Below are positions 36,133 to 45,187 of a stretch of DNA of 64,000 bases, piece after piece (the stretch's first letter is position 1; every line of letters starts with the position of its first letter). The notes below the pieces were generated by a model. That model was not told where the DNA came from. It searched no databases and was given only the letters and a program-made list of their open reading frames with translations. This DNA comes from Brevundimonas fontaquae (GTDB lineage Bacteria; Pseudomonadota; Alphaproteobacteria; Caulobacterales; Caulobacteraceae): assembly GCF_017086445.1 (NCBI RefSeq), contig NZ_CP070968.1, positions 248,001 through 312,000 of the forward strand. Direction: 5' to 3'. A program made the translations under genes and the position numbers.

Positions 36133-37899
36133 ATGACCGAACAAGCCCATCCTCCCGTCAACGGCAAGCCCGCTGGCCGTTTCGGCGGCCTCGCCGTCTA
36201 TGGCGAGCGGCGCGTCTTCATCATGCTGTTGCTGGGCTTTTCGGCGGGCCTGCCGAACCTGCTGATCTTCGACACCCTGACCACCTGGTTGCGAGAGAGC
36301 GGCCTGACGCTCGAAGTGATCGGCTTCTTCGCCTTGGCCACGCTCAGCTACTCGTTGAAATTCGTCTGGGCGCCGCTGATCGACCGAACCGCCGTGCCGC
36401 TCCTGACGCCTCTCCTTGGCCATCGGCGCGCCTGGATGCTGGTCACGCAGGGCGTGATCATCTTCGGTCTGTGGTCGATTTCGACACTGAACCCTTCCAA
36501 CGCCTTGATCGCCGTAGCCGGATTCGCCGCCCTCGTCGGCTTCTTCGGCGCCACCCAAGACATCGTCATCGACGCCTGGCGGATCGAGGCGGCCGACGAC
36601 AGTCGCCATGGCGCCATGGCCGCCGCCTATCAGCTGGGCTACCGCGTCGCCATGATCGTGGCCGGGGCCGTGCCGCTGGTGCTGGCCGATCTCTACAACT
36701 GGAACCTCTCTTACGCGGTGATGGCCGCGCTCATGGGTATCGGTATCGCCGGGGTGCTGTTTGCGCCGCGAGAGAAGGCGCACTCGATCCGAGCCATTCC
36801 GGTTGGAGACGTTCCCTCGCGACCAAAGCTGGAAATCTTCGAGTGGATCGCGCGTCTGGCGGTCATCGCCGTCGCCGCCATGTTCCTGGGTTCGGGCCTG
36901 ACAGGACAGTCGGCGCCTTTGAACGCCTTGTTCGGGCTCTTCAGCCTCGGCCCGGACGGCAAGGCGGCGGTCGCAGCAGCGCTGGCGGCGAAGCCGGAGG
37001 GCGTCTATCTGCAGTTCGCTCTGGTGCTCATGGGCCTGGCCGTGATGGTCATGGCCTGCTGGCCGCTGCCGGGCACGAAGACGCGGCCGGGCGCCTATCT
37101 CGCCGGATCGTTCGGCCAGCCCCTCGCCGATTTCTACAGACGTTTCTCGGGCGTAGCGACGCTGATCCTAGCGCTGATCTGCGTCTATCGCCTGGCGGAT
37201 TTCGTGCTGAACATCATGCCGCCCTTCTACATCGACCTCGGCTTTTCCAAGACGGAACTGGCCGAGGTGCGCAAGGTGTTTGGCGTGGTCATGACCAGTC
37301 TGGGCGTGATCATTGGCGGCTGGTCGGTCGCCAAGCTCGGCTTGATCCGCACCATGGTCATCGGCGCCTTCATGAGTCCTGTGTCCAACCTGATCTTCGC
37401 CTGGCTGGCGACCCAGGGACATAGCCTGTCGGCTCTGACCGTCGCCATCGGCGTAGATAACGTCTCCAGCGGATACGCCGGGACCGCCCTGATCGCCTAT
37501 ATGTCCAGCCTGACGTCGATCGGCTTTACCGCGACCCAGTACGCCCTATTCACCTCGCTGTACGCCCTGCCCGGCAAGCTGATTGCGACCCAATCGGGCC
37601 GGATCGTCGAGGCTTCGGCCCGAGCCGCCGAGGGGACCGGGCCTTTCGCTGGCCTGCGGGCGCTGTTCGCCAATCTGCAACCCGGCGTGTTGACCACCGG
37701 TGCGGCGACAAGTGGCGTCACCCCAGCGGCGTTGGGCGCGGGCTACGTCGCCTTCTTCCTGTATTCAGCGATCATCGGTGTCTTCGGGATCGTCTTGGCC
37801 TTCATCGTGGCTTCGAAGCAGACCTCGCTTCAGGCGCGCCAGAAGGCCGCGATCGAAGAAGAGGCTGCGATCGCGGCGACCGAGGGCCAGCCATCCTGA
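36133..37899 (+). CDS. ampG: AmpG-like MFS permease
   Basis: 588 residues with about twelve to fourteen membrane segments. The N-terminal half matches the AmpG muropeptide permease family: LLGFSAGLPNLLIFDTLTTW, SYSLKFVWAPLIDRT, and FGATQDIVIDAWRIE, with the acidic residues of the sugar-peptide channel. AmpG imports anhydromuropeptides from cell-wall turnover for recycling and beta-lactamase induction. It is longer than E. coli AmpG (about 490) through an insert around 250-320 and a Gln/Ala-rich cytoplasmic tail. No ampD or beta-lactamase gene is near. A different oligosaccharide substrate cannot be excluded. Confidence 0.82.
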   Translation: MTEQAHPPVNGKPAGRFGGLAVYGERRVFIMLLLGFSAGLPNLLIFDTLTTWLRESGLTLEVIGFFALATLSYSLKFVWAPLIDRTAVPLLTPLLGHRRAWMLVTQGVIIFGLWSISTLNPSNALIAVAGFAALVGFFGATQDIVIDAWRIEAADDSRHGAMAAAYQLGYRVAMIVAGAVPLVLADLYNWNLSYAVMAALMGIGIAGVLFAPREKAHSIRAIPVGDVPSRPKLEIFEWIARLAVIAVAAMFLGSGLTGQSAPLNALFGLFSLGPDGKAAVAAALAAKPEGVYLQFALVLMGLAVMVMACWPLPGTKTRPGAYLAGSFGQPLADFYRRFSGVATLILALICVYRLADFVLNIMPPFYIDLGFSKTELAEVRKVFGVVMTSLGVIIGGWSVAKLGLIRTMVIGAFMSPVSNLIFAWLATQGHSLSALTVAIGVDNVSSGYAGTALIAYMSSLTSIGFTATQYALFTSLYALPGKLIATQSGRIVEASARAAEGTGPFAGLRALFANLQPGVLTTGAATSGVTPAALGAGYVAFFLYSAIIGVFGIVLAFIVASKQTSLQARQKAAIEEEAAIAATEGQPS

Positions 37900-37903
37900 G
37901 GCT

Positions 37904-38296
37904 TCAGCGCTTCAGAAAACCGCCGATCATGTCGCCCAGGCCACCCGGCAGCTTGGCCAACAGATCATCGGCGCCGTCGATCTGACCGCCGGGGGTCAGG
38001 CGGTCGATGGCTTCGGGGAGTAGACCGGCCAGGGTCTCGCCGGCCTGTTCCGGGGTCACGCCCATCTTGGCGGCGATGTCGGCGATGGGACCGTGGCCGA
38101 GGACGGCCGTGATCTGCTCGGGCGAGATGTTGGCGTTCGGCCCCGTGCCGACCCAGGAGCCGATCACATCGCCCAAGCCCGCCTGACCGAACTTTTCCGC
38201 CAATCCGCCGACGCCGCCCTGACCCTTGAGCAGGTCGCTCAGACCGCCTGCGGCGTCGTCGCCGAGACCCTTCACCACATTGTCCAGAAAGCCCAT
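37904..38296 (-). CDS. YidB-like (DUF937) protein
   Basis: 130 residues. The N-terminus MGFLDNVVKGLGDDAAGGLS and the Gly-rich EKFGQAGLGDVIGSWVGTGP plus NISPEQITAVLG are typical of YidB/DUF937 proteins. AGGAG lies upstream of the ATG at 38296; much longer upstream open sequence is not coding. Cytoplasmic, function unknown. It is convergent with the AmpG-like gene, with four bases between stops. Confidence 0.87.
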   Translation of the reverse strand: MGFLDNVVKGLGDDAAGGLSDLLKGQGGVGGLAEKFGQAGLGDVIGSWVGTGPNANISPEQITAVLGHGPIADIAAKMGVTPEQAGETLAGLLPEAIDRLTPGGQIDGADDLLAKLPGGLGDMIGGFLKR

Positions 38297-38349
38297 CGCC
38301 GTCTCCTGATGATGGCGCACCGTAACACCGTCATGCGACGGATACGAGA

Positions 38350-38376
38350 AAGGCCCGCCGGGATCCGGCGGGCCCT
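38350..38376 (-). terminator. Rho-independent terminator after the small lipoprotein gene
   Basis: Stem GGCCCGCCGG/CCGGCGGGCC with a GAT loop, followed on the minus strand by CCTTTCTC. It separates the small lipoprotein gene from the YidB-like gene. Confidence 0.7.
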
Positions 38377-38400
38377 TCAACATCAGCTTTTGAGAAAGCC

Positions 38401-38538
38401 TTAGTTCTTGGCGTCGTTCGCGCCTTGCGTGACGGCCGAACCGGCGGCCGAGACGTCGCGGCCGGCGCCGGCGATGGTGTTGCAGGCCGACACGGCCAGA
38501 GCGGCGGCGACGATGGACAGGGTGATGATCTTGCGCAT
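38401..38538 (-). CDS. Entericidin-like small lipoprotein
   Basis: 45 codons. Translation begins MRKIITLSIVAAALAVSACN, with lipobox VSAC giving Cys19, and continues TIAGAGRDVSAAGSAVTQGA NDAKN. This is the entericidin A/B pattern (lipoprotein signal, then N-T-I/V-x-G-x-G-x-D-x and a short Ala-rich amphipathic piece). In enterobacteria these peptides form a toxin-antidote pair linked to stationary phase; in alphaproteobacteria single copies are common and their role is unclear. Only one copy is seen here. A terminator follows. Confidence 0.85.
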   Translation of the reverse strand: MRKIITLSIVAAALAVSACNTIAGAGRDVSAAGSAVTQGANDAKN

Positions 38539-38728
38539 GGTGTGAACCCTTGTTGGTATGGTCAAGTTTCGTCGAAACGCCGACCCTGAACTTGGGTTGC
38601 ATCAAGCGACGCCGTATCGAAAAATTTGCTTTCGACGTGTCGGATCGCCGCAACGGCGGCGGCATTGATCGCTTGCGCCGCGCCCACGCGACCCTGAAGG
38701 TGCGCCCCTGTTTCACGAGGGGTTGTTC

Positions 38729-40564
38729 ATGCGTCGTCTTCTGATCTCGTCCGCCGCCATGATGGCGGCGCTGTCCGCCGCGCCCGCGCTGGCGCAGACC
38801 TCCGCCCCCACACAGACAGTCGCGGCCGATAGCGAGGACGCGCGGCTGAACGCCTTCTTTGAACAGGCCTTCCAGGCGCGGATCGCGTTGAGCCCGCAAC
38901 AGATGACGTCGCTGGGCATCAAGACCGACTACGACAAGCTGGACGATGTGTCGGACGCGGCCGCCGACCGGGCCCTGGCGCTTCAGGAGGCGCAGCTGGC
39001 GCAGATGAAGGCCCAGTTCGATCCGCAGAAGCTGGGGCCGCAGGCAGCGCTGTCGTGGCGGATGTTCGAATATGGCGTCCAGCAGGCGCGACTGTCGAAC
39101 CAGTGGCGCGACTGGGGCTTTCAGTTCGCCGCCAACGGCAATCCGACCACCAGCCTGCCGGTCTTTCTGATCAACAATCACCGGGTCACAAGCGTGGCCG
39201 ACGCCGAGGCCTATGTCGCGCGGATCAAGGCCGCCGAGACGCAGATGGATCAGGTGGCCGAGGAACTGCGTCAGCGCGCGGCGGCGGGCGTCGTCTCGCC
39301 CCGCTTCGTCTTCGCCCCGTCCATCGCCAACACCCGCAACGTCATAACCGGCGCGCCGTTCGACGATGGGGCGGACAATCCGGTCTGGGCCGATTTCAAC
39401 AAGAAGGTCGCGGCGCTGGAGACCGATCAAGCGACGAAGGATCGGCTGCTGTCGGAAGCCCGCGCCGCCCTGACCGGCCCCTACAAGGCCGGGTTCGAGA
39501 CTGTGCTGACGGCGCTGGCCGAGGTTCAGCCCAAGGCGGACAGCGATGCGGGCGTGTGGCGCCTGCCGCAGGGCGAGGCCTATTACAACGCCCGGCTCCA
39601 GCTCTCGACCACCACCGACCTGACCGCCGACCAGATCCATCAGATCGGTCTGGCCGAGGTCGCGCGCATCCAGGCCGAGATGGAGACAATCAAGACCCAG
39701 GTCGGCTTCACCGGCTCGCTGCAGGCGTTCTTCACCTTCCTGAAGATGGATCCACGGTTCCAGTATCCGAATACGCCCGAGGGCAAGGAGCAGTATCTGA
39801 CCGACGCGCGCGGCTTCATCGCCCAGGTGATGGCGGCGGCGCCGCAGTGGTTCTCTACCCTGCCCAAAGCGGCATTGGAGGTGCGGGCGGTGGAGCCGTT
39901 TCGCGAGGCGACGGCGTCGATCGCCTTCTACAACTCGCCCGCGCCGGACGGATCGCGGCCGGGCATCTACTACGTCAATCTGTCGGACATGACACAGGTG
40001 CTGAAGCCCCAGATCGAGGGCATCAGCTATCACGAAGGCGCACCGGGCCACCACTTCCAGATCGCCTATGCGCAGGAGATCGAGGGCCTGCCGCGCTTCC
40101 GCCGGTTCGGCGGCTACGGCGCCTATGCGGAAGGATGGGGACTGTACGCCGAACAGCTGGGCAAGGAGATGGGCTTCTATCAGGACCCCTATTCCGACTT
40201 CGGCCGGCTCTCGACCGAGCTGTGGCGCGCGGTGCGTCTGGTGACCGACACCGGCCTGCACGCCAAGCGCTGGAGCCGGGAACAGGCGATGGACTATTTC
40301 CGCCAGAACTCCCTGCTGTCCGAGCGGGACATCGAAAAGGAGGTCGAGCGCTACATCACCAACCCCGGTCAGGCGACCAGCTACAAGATCGGCGAGCTGA
40401 AGATCGAGGAACTGCGCGACCGGGCCAGGACGGCGTTGGGCGGTCGGTTCGACATCAAGGACTTCCATGCGGTCGTGCTGGGCTCCGGCTCGGTGCCGCT
40501 GGACGTGCTGGAGGATCAGGTGGACAGCTGGATCGCGGCGGGCGGCGGGGCCCCGACGGCGTAA
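38729..40564 (+). CDS. Secreted DUF885 metallopeptidase-like protein
   Basis: About 611 residues from the ATG at 38729 (a TTG two codons earlier is in frame). Signal peptide MRRLLISSAAMMAALSAAPA. Mostly helical. Near residue 435 it has YHEGAPGHHFQ, an HExxxGHH zinc-type motif characteristic of DUF885, followed by AYAEGWGLYAE which probably supplies further acidic ligands. The family is uncharacterised but its members are treated as peptidases, likely acting on short peptides in the periplasm. The gene is followed by a 163-bp inverted repeat. Catalytic activity is inferred, not shown. Confidence 0.88.
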   Translation: MRRLLISSAAMMAALSAAPALAQTSAPTQTVAADSEDARLNAFFEQAFQARIALSPQQMTSLGIKTDYDKLDDVSDAAADRALALQEAQLAQMKAQFDPQKLGPQAALSWRMFEYGVQQARLSNQWRDWGFQFAANGNPTTSLPVFLINNHRVTSVADAEAYVARIKAAETQMDQVAEELRQRAAAGVVSPRFVFAPSIANTRNVITGAPFDDGADNPVWADFNKKVAALETDQATKDRLLSEARAALTGPYKAGFETVLTALAEVQPKADSDAGVWRLPQGEAYYNARLQLSTTTDLTADQIHQIGLAEVARIQAEMETIKTQVGFTGSLQAFFTFLKMDPRFQYPNTPEGKEQYLTDARGFIAQVMAAAPQWFSTLPKAALEVRAVEPFREATASIAFYNSPAPDGSRPGIYYVNLSDMTQVLKPQIEGISYHEGAPGHHFQIAYAQEIEGLPRFRRFGGYGAYAEGWGLYAEQLGKEMGFYQDPYSDFGRLSTELWRAVRLVTDTGLHAKRWSREQAMDYFRQNSLLSERDIEKEVERYITNPGQATSYKIGELKIEELRDRARTALGGRFDIKDFHAVVLGSGSVPLDVLEDQVDSWIAAGGGAPTA

Positions 40565-40573
40565 ACACGCCCT

Positions 40574-40736
40574 TCTCCCTCCCCGCTCCGGGGAGGGATG
40601 TCGCGAAGCGACAGGGTGGGGACGGCGCGGCAGGGACGCACTTGCTGATGCCGGAAGGTATTGCCGAGGACATCGCCTCGCCGCCCCCACCCGGCTTCGC
40701 TGCGCTCAGCCACCCTCCCCGGAGCGGGGAGGGAGA
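40574..40736. repeat. 163-bp inverted-repeat element upstream of trmD
   Basis: Exact 24-bp terminal inverted repeats at 40574-40597 (starts TCTCCCTCCCCGCTCC) and 40713-40736 enclose smaller hairpins such as TGTCGC-GAA-GCGACA and GGGTGGGG/CCCCCACCC. There is no coding frame. It resembles a MITE or dispersed palindrome and sits in the promoter region of trmD. The element at 25792 is similar in style but its sequence differs. Confidence 0.8.
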
Positions 40737-40782
40737 GGTCTGGAGTCGGATTTTTCCGACTTTGTGTGTATGAGCCGCCGCC

Positions 40783-41508
40783 ATGCCCTTTACCGCCACC
40801 GTCCTGACCATGTTTCCCGAGGCCTTTCCAGGCCCGCTCGGCGTGTCGCTGATTGGCACGGCCTGGCGCGAGAAGGGCTTGTGGAGCCTGGAAACGGTTG
40901 ACATTCGCGCCTTTTCCACAGATACGCGCGGCTTCCTGGACGACACCCCTGCGGGTGGCGGCCCGGGAGCTGTGCTGAAGGCGGACGTTGTGGCTCGGGC
41001 GGTGGATAGCCTGCCGGGACCGAAACGGCCGCTTTTGTACATGAGCGCCAGGGGTCGGCCCCTGACCCAGGCGCGCGTCAAGGAATGGGCGAAAGCCGAC
41101 GGGATCGTCGTGCTGTGCGGCCGTTTCGAGGGGGTGGATCAGCGGGTGCTGGACGCACGCGGGTTCGAGGAGGTCTCGGTCGGAGACGCGGTTCTCGCCG
41201 GCGGCGAGGCGGCGGCGATGGTCGCGATCGAGGCGTGCGTAAGACTGATCCCCGGCGTGCTCGGCTCAGGCGACAGCCTGTCGTCCGAAAGCTTCGAGGA
41301 TGGGCTCTTGGAACACCCGCAGTACACGCGACCGCGGACGTTCGAGGGGCTTAAGATACCCGAGGTGCTGCTGTCGGGCGATCACAAGAAGATCGCGGGA
41401 TGGCGTGAGGCGCAGCGGGCGACGACTACGCGGGAGCGGCGGCCGGACCTCTGGCAGGCGCATCTCGCCAATTCACAGCTAAAGGGCGCAAAGCCCGAGG
41501 AGAAATGA
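40783..41508 (+). CDS. trmD: tRNA (guanine-N1-)-methyltransferase TrmD
   Basis: SPOUT methyltransferase that makes m1G37 and prevents frameshifting. 241 residues. Trefoil knot elements are seen: [38 protein letters not shown] and [20 protein letters not shown], followed by the C-terminal [20 protein letters not shown]. The start at 40783 follows a short hairpin (AGTCGGA-TTTT-TCCGACT at 40744-40761). rplS is one base downstream, the conserved order. rimM and rpsP, which normally precede trmD, are absent here; a repeat element and a DUF885 gene stand in their place. Confidence 0.96.
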   Translation: MPFTATVLTMFPEAFPGPLGVSLIGTAWREKGLWSLETVDIRAFSTDTRGFLDDTPAGGGPGAVLKADVVARAVDSLPGPKRPLLYMSARGRPLTQARVKEWAKADGIVVLCGRFEGVDQRVLDARGFEEVSVGDAVLAGGEAAAMVAIEACVRLIPGVLGSGDSLSSESFEDGLLEHPQYTRPRTFEGLKIPEVLLSGDHKKIAGWREAQRATTTRERRPDLWQAHLANSQLKGAKPEEK

Positions 41509-41509
41509 C

Positions 41510-41932
41510 ATGAACATCGTTCAACAGCTGGACGCCGAAGAAAAAGCCCGCGTCCTGGGCGAACGCAAAATCCCCGAATTCCAGCCCGGCGACACCCTGC
41601 GCGTCAACGTGAAGATCAAGGAAGGCGAGCGCGAGCGCGTTCAGGCCTTCGAAGGCGTCTGCATCGCCCGTGACGGCGGCGGCATCAGCGAAACCTTCAC
41701 GGTCCGCAAGATCTCGTTCGGCGAAGGCGTCGAGCGCCGCTTCCCCATCCTGTCGCCGAACATCGAGTCGATCGAAGTGAAACGCCGCGGCGTCGTGCGT
41801 CGCGCCAAGCTCTATTACCTGCGCGATCGTCGCGGCAAGTCGGCCCGTATCGCCGAGCGCCAGACGGTTCGTCCCGCCAAGGGCGTCGTCGTTCCGGAAA
41901 CCGGTTCGGCCGCCAAGACCGAAGAAGCCTAG
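41510..41932 (+). CDS. rplS: 50S ribosomal protein L19
   Basis: 140 residues. L19 signature: [60 protein letters not shown] and [21 protein letters not shown] roughly 20-residue C-terminal extension carries extra Ala/Lys/Glu, as in other alphaproteobacteria. It starts one base after trmD's stop and has AGGAGA upstream. A strong terminator follows. Confidence 0.98.
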   Translation: MNIVQQLDAEEKARVLGERKIPEFQPGDTLRVNVKIKEGERERVQAFEGVCIARDGGGISETFTVRKISFGEGVERRFPILSPNIESIEVKRRGVVRRAKLYYLRDRRGKSARIAERQTVRPAKGVVVPETGSAAKTEEA

Positions 41933-41957
41933 TTTCAGGCTAGATGATCAAATGACG

Positions 41958-41985
41958 AAGGCCCCGGCGGTGACGCCGGGGCCTT
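41958..41985 (+). terminator. Rho-independent terminator after rplS
   Basis: Perfect 12-bp stem AAGGCCCCGGCG with loop GTGA, followed by TTTTTCAAA. It ends the trmD-rplS unit. Confidence 0.9.
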
Positions 41986-42007
41986 TTTCAAATCCGTCAG
42001 TCCGGGA

Positions 42008-42493
42008 TTACTGCGGGAACAAGGGGTTGGCCGCGTCGCGCTGGCCTTCCAGGCTGTGTTTCAGGGCTTCCATCTGCTCATGCTCGGTCTTGACCGCCGC
42101 ATAGGCCCGCCGGATCGTCTCGCGCGTGGTGGCGGAAATGCCGGTGTCTTCCAGCGCCTTTTCATATTTGTTGGCGATGAATCCCTCGCCCGAATTGATC
42201 GAGCCGACAACGGAGTCGTCGTTGCGCAGCAGGGCGTGTTTCACATCCAGGAACGCGCGGTGCGCCTTGGCCAGGATCGATCCATCGGACTCGGGATCGC
42301 CGCCCAGGCCGCGCACGGCGGCCGACAGGTCGTCGACGACCTGCTGGCGTTCGCTGCTGCGACGCTCGAACAGGGTGCGGTAATGCGGGTCCTGCGTCTG
42401 TTCGGCGGCTTCGCGATAGCCGTCCGCGCTGTCCAGCGTCGTTTCGATCAGGCCGTTCAGGACCTTGATGTCGTGGGCGTTGGGGTTGCTCAT
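42008..42493 (-). CDS. PA2169-family four-helix-bundle protein
   Basis: About 161 residues from the ATG at 42493 (AGGAA upstream; an earlier start at 42523 is unlikely). Typical parts: NPNAHDIKVLNGLIETTLDS near the N-terminus, QDPHYRTLFERRSSERQQVV, and LLRNDDSVVGSINSGEGFIA. The family (PA2169/DUF2383) forms a ferritin-like helical bundle of unknown function, often stress-induced. No metal-binding set is clear. It stands alone, convergent with rplS. Confidence 0.85.
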   Translation of the reverse strand: MSNPNAHDIKVLNGLIETTLDSADGYREAAEQTQDPHYRTLFERRSSERQQVVDDLSAAVRGLGGDPESDGSILAKAHRAFLDVKHALLRNDDSVVGSINSGEGFIANKYEKALEDTGISATTRETIRRAYAAVKTEHEQMEALKHSLEGQRDAANPLFPQ

Positions 42494-42566
42494 CTCGTCC
42501 ATTCCTTCCGCTATTGCGGTCAAACGGCGAAATGGTCCGGCGCGGCGAAGGTTGCCGCCTGCGACA

Positions 42567-43364
42567 TCAAAGTTTGGTGCGAAGCGACCACAGCTCGGGG
42601 AAGCAGCGCTTGGTCAGGGTCGAGGCCAGATAGGCCGCGCCTTCGGTTCCGCCCGTGCCGCGACGCCGACCGATGATGCGTTCGACCGTGACGACATGTT
42701 TGTGCCGCCAGGTCAGCAGGGCGTCGTCCAGATCGACCAGCTTCTCGGCCAACTGATAAAGGACCCACCACCGTTCCGTGTCGCGATAGACCTCCAGCCA
42801 GGCCGCCTCGACGGCTTCGGACGGCGCATAGGGCTTGGTCACGTCGCGGTTCAGCACCTCGGCGGGCACCGGCAGACCGGCCTTGGCCAGTTGGGTCAGG
42901 GCGTCATCGTAAAGGCTAGGCGCCGCGATGGCGGCCTGAAGCGCGGCCAGGGCCTCGGGACGGTCTTCGTGGAACTTCAGGAAGCTGGCGTCCTTGAGGC
43001 CCAGCATGGCCTCGAAACGTCGGAACTGGTCGCTCTGGAAGCCGGACGATGACCCCAACGACCCCCGGAACCGCAGATAGTCCGACGGCGTCATCGTCGA
43101 CAGAATGTCCCAGCTGTGGGTCATCACGGCCTGGATGCGGCTCACGCGCGCCAGGCTCTTGTAGGCCGGGACCAGGTCACCCGCGCGCACCATCGACTGG
43201 GCCAGGGCCGTCTCATGCAGGATTTGCTTGAGCCACAGTTCCTTGGTCTGATGGATGACGACGAACAGCATTTCGTCGTGCTGGTCCGACAGTGGGTGCT
43301 GCGTCGAAAGCAGGTCGTCCAACGCCAGATAGCCGGCGTAGGTGATATCGCTGGATTGGGTCAT
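42567..43364 (-). CDS. kynA: Tryptophan 2,3-dioxygenase
   Basis: Haem enzyme that opens the indole ring of tryptophan to N-formylkynurenine. 265 residues. Distal His38 in VVIHQTKELW, the substrate-binding YLRFRGSLGSSSGFQSDQFR (about 96-115), and the proximal haem His223 in RHKHVVTVERIIGRR followed by GTGGTEG are all present. The usual partner genes kynB and kynU are not in the window, so the pathway context is unseen. Length matches bacterial TDO. Confidence 0.96.
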   Translation of the reverse strand: MTQSSDITYAGYLALDDLLSTQHPLSDQHDEMLFVVIHQTKELWLKQILHETALAQSMVRAGDLVPAYKSLARVSRIQAVMTHSWDILSTMTPSDYLRFRGSLGSSSGFQSDQFRRFEAMLGLKDASFLKFHEDRPEALAALQAAIAAPSLYDDALTQLAKAGLPVPAEVLNRDVTKPYAPSEAVEAAWLEVYRDTERWWVLYQLAEKLVDLDDALLTWRHKHVVTVERIIGRRRGTGGTEGAAYLASTLTKRCFPELWSLRTKL

Positions 43365-43400
43365 GCCCGCCTATCGCCCGCGATGGCGAGGGGTGCAAGC

Positions 43401-43931
43401 TTAGTGCTGGCCTTGCGCCGAGACGTTGGCGGCGATCTGACGACCGGCGTCGAAGGCGTCACGCGCGCCCTTGTAGATGAAGCCGTAGGTCGGATAGACG
43501 GTCGTGCCCAGGTCGTTGATCGGATTATACCAGACCTTGACCTGCGACCAGTCGTTGGAGGGCGAGACGTCGACGACGGTGACGTTCTCTTCGACCTTGC
43601 CGCGGCTGCCGCCCCAGTTGGCGTGCGTCACGCGCACGACGCGGTCAGTCAGGATGTCGGAGACGACGGCGACGTGGCCCCGGCTCATGCGGCCCTCGGG
43701 GCGGAAGACCAGAACCGAGCCGGTTTCCGGGGCCTTGCCGGTGCGGAAGTTGGCGGCGGCCTGACGCCACCAGGTCCAGGCGTCGCCGAAGATGTTGATG
43801 CCGGAGAACATGCGCGCGAAGGTCACGCACTGCCAATAGGGCTCATCAGCCTTTGCGGTGGAGGGAACGGCGCCCAGCGCAAAAAAACCGAGGGTCGCCG
43901 CAACCGCGGCGGCTTTGAGCCGTTTCGTCAT
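43401..43931 (-). CDS. Secreted CHAP-domain amidase/peptidase
   Basis: 176 residues with a signal peptide (MTKRLKAAAVAATLGFFALG, to about 28). The CHAP fold follows immediately: catalytic Cys35 in YWQCVTFARMF, His86 in SRGHVAVVSD and Asn near 105 in VTHANWGGSRG, the Cys-His-Asn triad. It likely cuts peptidoglycan cross-bridges in the periplasm. The product is short, so only the single domain is present with no wall-binding module. The gene is followed at 43967 by an acyltransferase gene on the same strand but upstream in reading order, so they may be co-transcribed. Confidence 0.9.
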   Translation of the reverse strand: MTKRLKAAAVAATLGFFALGAVPSTAKADEPYWQCVTFARMFSGINIFGDAWTWWRQAAANFRTGKAPETGSVLVFRPEGRMSRGHVAVVSDILTDRVVRVTHANWGGSRGKVEENVTVVDVSPSNDWSQVKVWYNPINDLGTTVYPTYGFIYKGARDAFDAGRQIAANVSAQGQH

Positions 43932-43966
43932 GCTGGGGTATCCCGACCCGTCTTTGGAAGCGCCCT

Positions 43967-45121
43967 TTAGGCCACGGGATCACGCCCTGTCGCAAGTTGT
44001 TTCGGCATATCGCCGTGCTTCATATTTCCTTCTGAAATCTTGTCGTGACGCTTGGCGCGCTTGTCGGCCATGTCCCTCAGAGCCTTGCGCGCTGGGCGTT
44101 CAACGAGATGATAGGAAACGGCGGCGACAACCGGCAGAAGGGCCAGGATCGCCAACCACACGAAAATTTGAAGCTGCTTGTCCGGCGCGTCGAACAGTTT
44201 GGCGGCCAGACCGACCGCCAATAGCTTCCACGGCACACAGACCATATAGACCGAATAGCTGATCTCGCCGAGGTAGACGGCCGGCTTAGAGGCCAGCCAT
44301 CCGGCGCGTTCGTTGGGCAGCGAGGCCAGCGACAGGATCAGGGCGCCGGCCAGCAGAACCGTGACGCCGTCCCACAGTCCGAGCGCGGCGCTGAGCACCA
44401 TCAGGCCGAACGAGACGGCGGCGCACACCCACGGGGCCTTCAACGGCGCGCGGCGATAAACCAGATAGAGGGCGCACCCCAAGGCGAAGCACGGCACGAT
44501 CCTGAGGGCGCCCCAGAGGATCGTCGCCTCGGTCAAGGCGAAGCCGGCCAGTTGCTCGAACACGAAATAGAGGATGACGAGGAAGGCCGCAGCCCCGACC
44601 ACCCCCGCGATCGGCCGATGACGCAGGCGCCAGAAGACGAAGGCGAACAGCGGGAAGCAGAGGTAGGCGAACCACTCCGCCGAGATGGACCAGGACGGAT
44701 GGTTCCAGCCCGCGACCGGCGCCAGCCCCCAGGCATGAACCATGAAGAGGTTGGCGGGCAGCGACGCCCAGCTCAGCACATTGGCGTCCACGCTCATGCC
44801 GGCGAACAAGGCGGCGGCCGCCAGCAGCCCCACGCCGATCAGGGTGGCGATATGCAGCGGATAGACGCGCGCGATCCGCGCCCACAGGAAGCCGCGATAC
44901 GAGAACCGCTTCTCGCCCGCCGCCGCCAGATAGACGTGGCTGAGGATGAAGCCGGACAGGACGAAGAACAGCTCGACCCCTAGGTAGCCCTTGGCGACCA
45001 AGCCCGACTGACCCGCGCCCGCCAGGTTTTCCCAGAAGCTGTAGACCGCGACCCACATGGCGGCGCCGAAGCGCAGGGCGGTGATGGGGCGAAGATCGGC
45101 GGGCGTCTGGACGGGGGTCAT
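43967..45121 (-). CDS. Acyltransferase_3 (OafA/YrhL-type) membrane protein, catalytic His replaced
   Basis: 384 residues with about ten membrane segments, typical of acyltransferases that O-acetylate or acylate surface sugars. The N-terminal signature is TALRFGAAMWVAVYSFWENL; relatives have ...LYHFW... at this place, and the conserved His, thought to be catalytic, is Ser28 here (codon AGC). Other family parts remain: GVELFFVLSGFILSHVY, FLWARIARVYPLH and SWSISAEWFAYL. It may therefore be inactive or use another residue. The gene is 35 bases upstream of the CHAP gene in reading direction. Confidence 0.85.
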   Translation of the reverse strand: MTPVQTPADLRPITALRFGAAMWVAVYSFWENLAGAGQSGLVAKGYLGVELFFVLSGFILSHVYLAAAGEKRFSYRGFLWARIARVYPLHIATLIGVGLLAAAALFAGMSVDANVLSWASLPANLFMVHAWGLAPVAGWNHPSWSISAEWFAYLCFPLFAFVFWRLRHRPIAGVVGAAAFLVILYFVFEQLAGFALTEATILWGALRIVPCFALGCALYLVYRRAPLKAPWVCAAVSFGLMVLSAALGLWDGVTVLLAGALILSLASLPNERAGWLASKPAVYLGEISYSVYMVCVPWKLLAVGLAAKLFDAPDKQLQIFVWLAILALLPVVAAVSYHLVERPARKALRDMADKRAKRHDKISEGNMKHGDMPKQLATGRDPVA

Positions 45122-45187
45122 GGTCTCACCTTGGCACGTCAGCCTTTTCGAACCATGAAGGCCCGCAAAGGTTGTGCCCGGGCGGCC

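Noticed and set aside
38401..38538. Entericidin toxin-antitoxin pair
   Set aside because: Only one small lipoprotein gene is present. The flanks hold no second entericidin-like frame, so an antidote-toxin pair is not supported.
40770..40782. Earlier ATG (40770) as trmD start
   Set aside because: It is not in a useful position: the family begins right at the beta strand [12 protein letters not shown], which fits the ATG at 40783.
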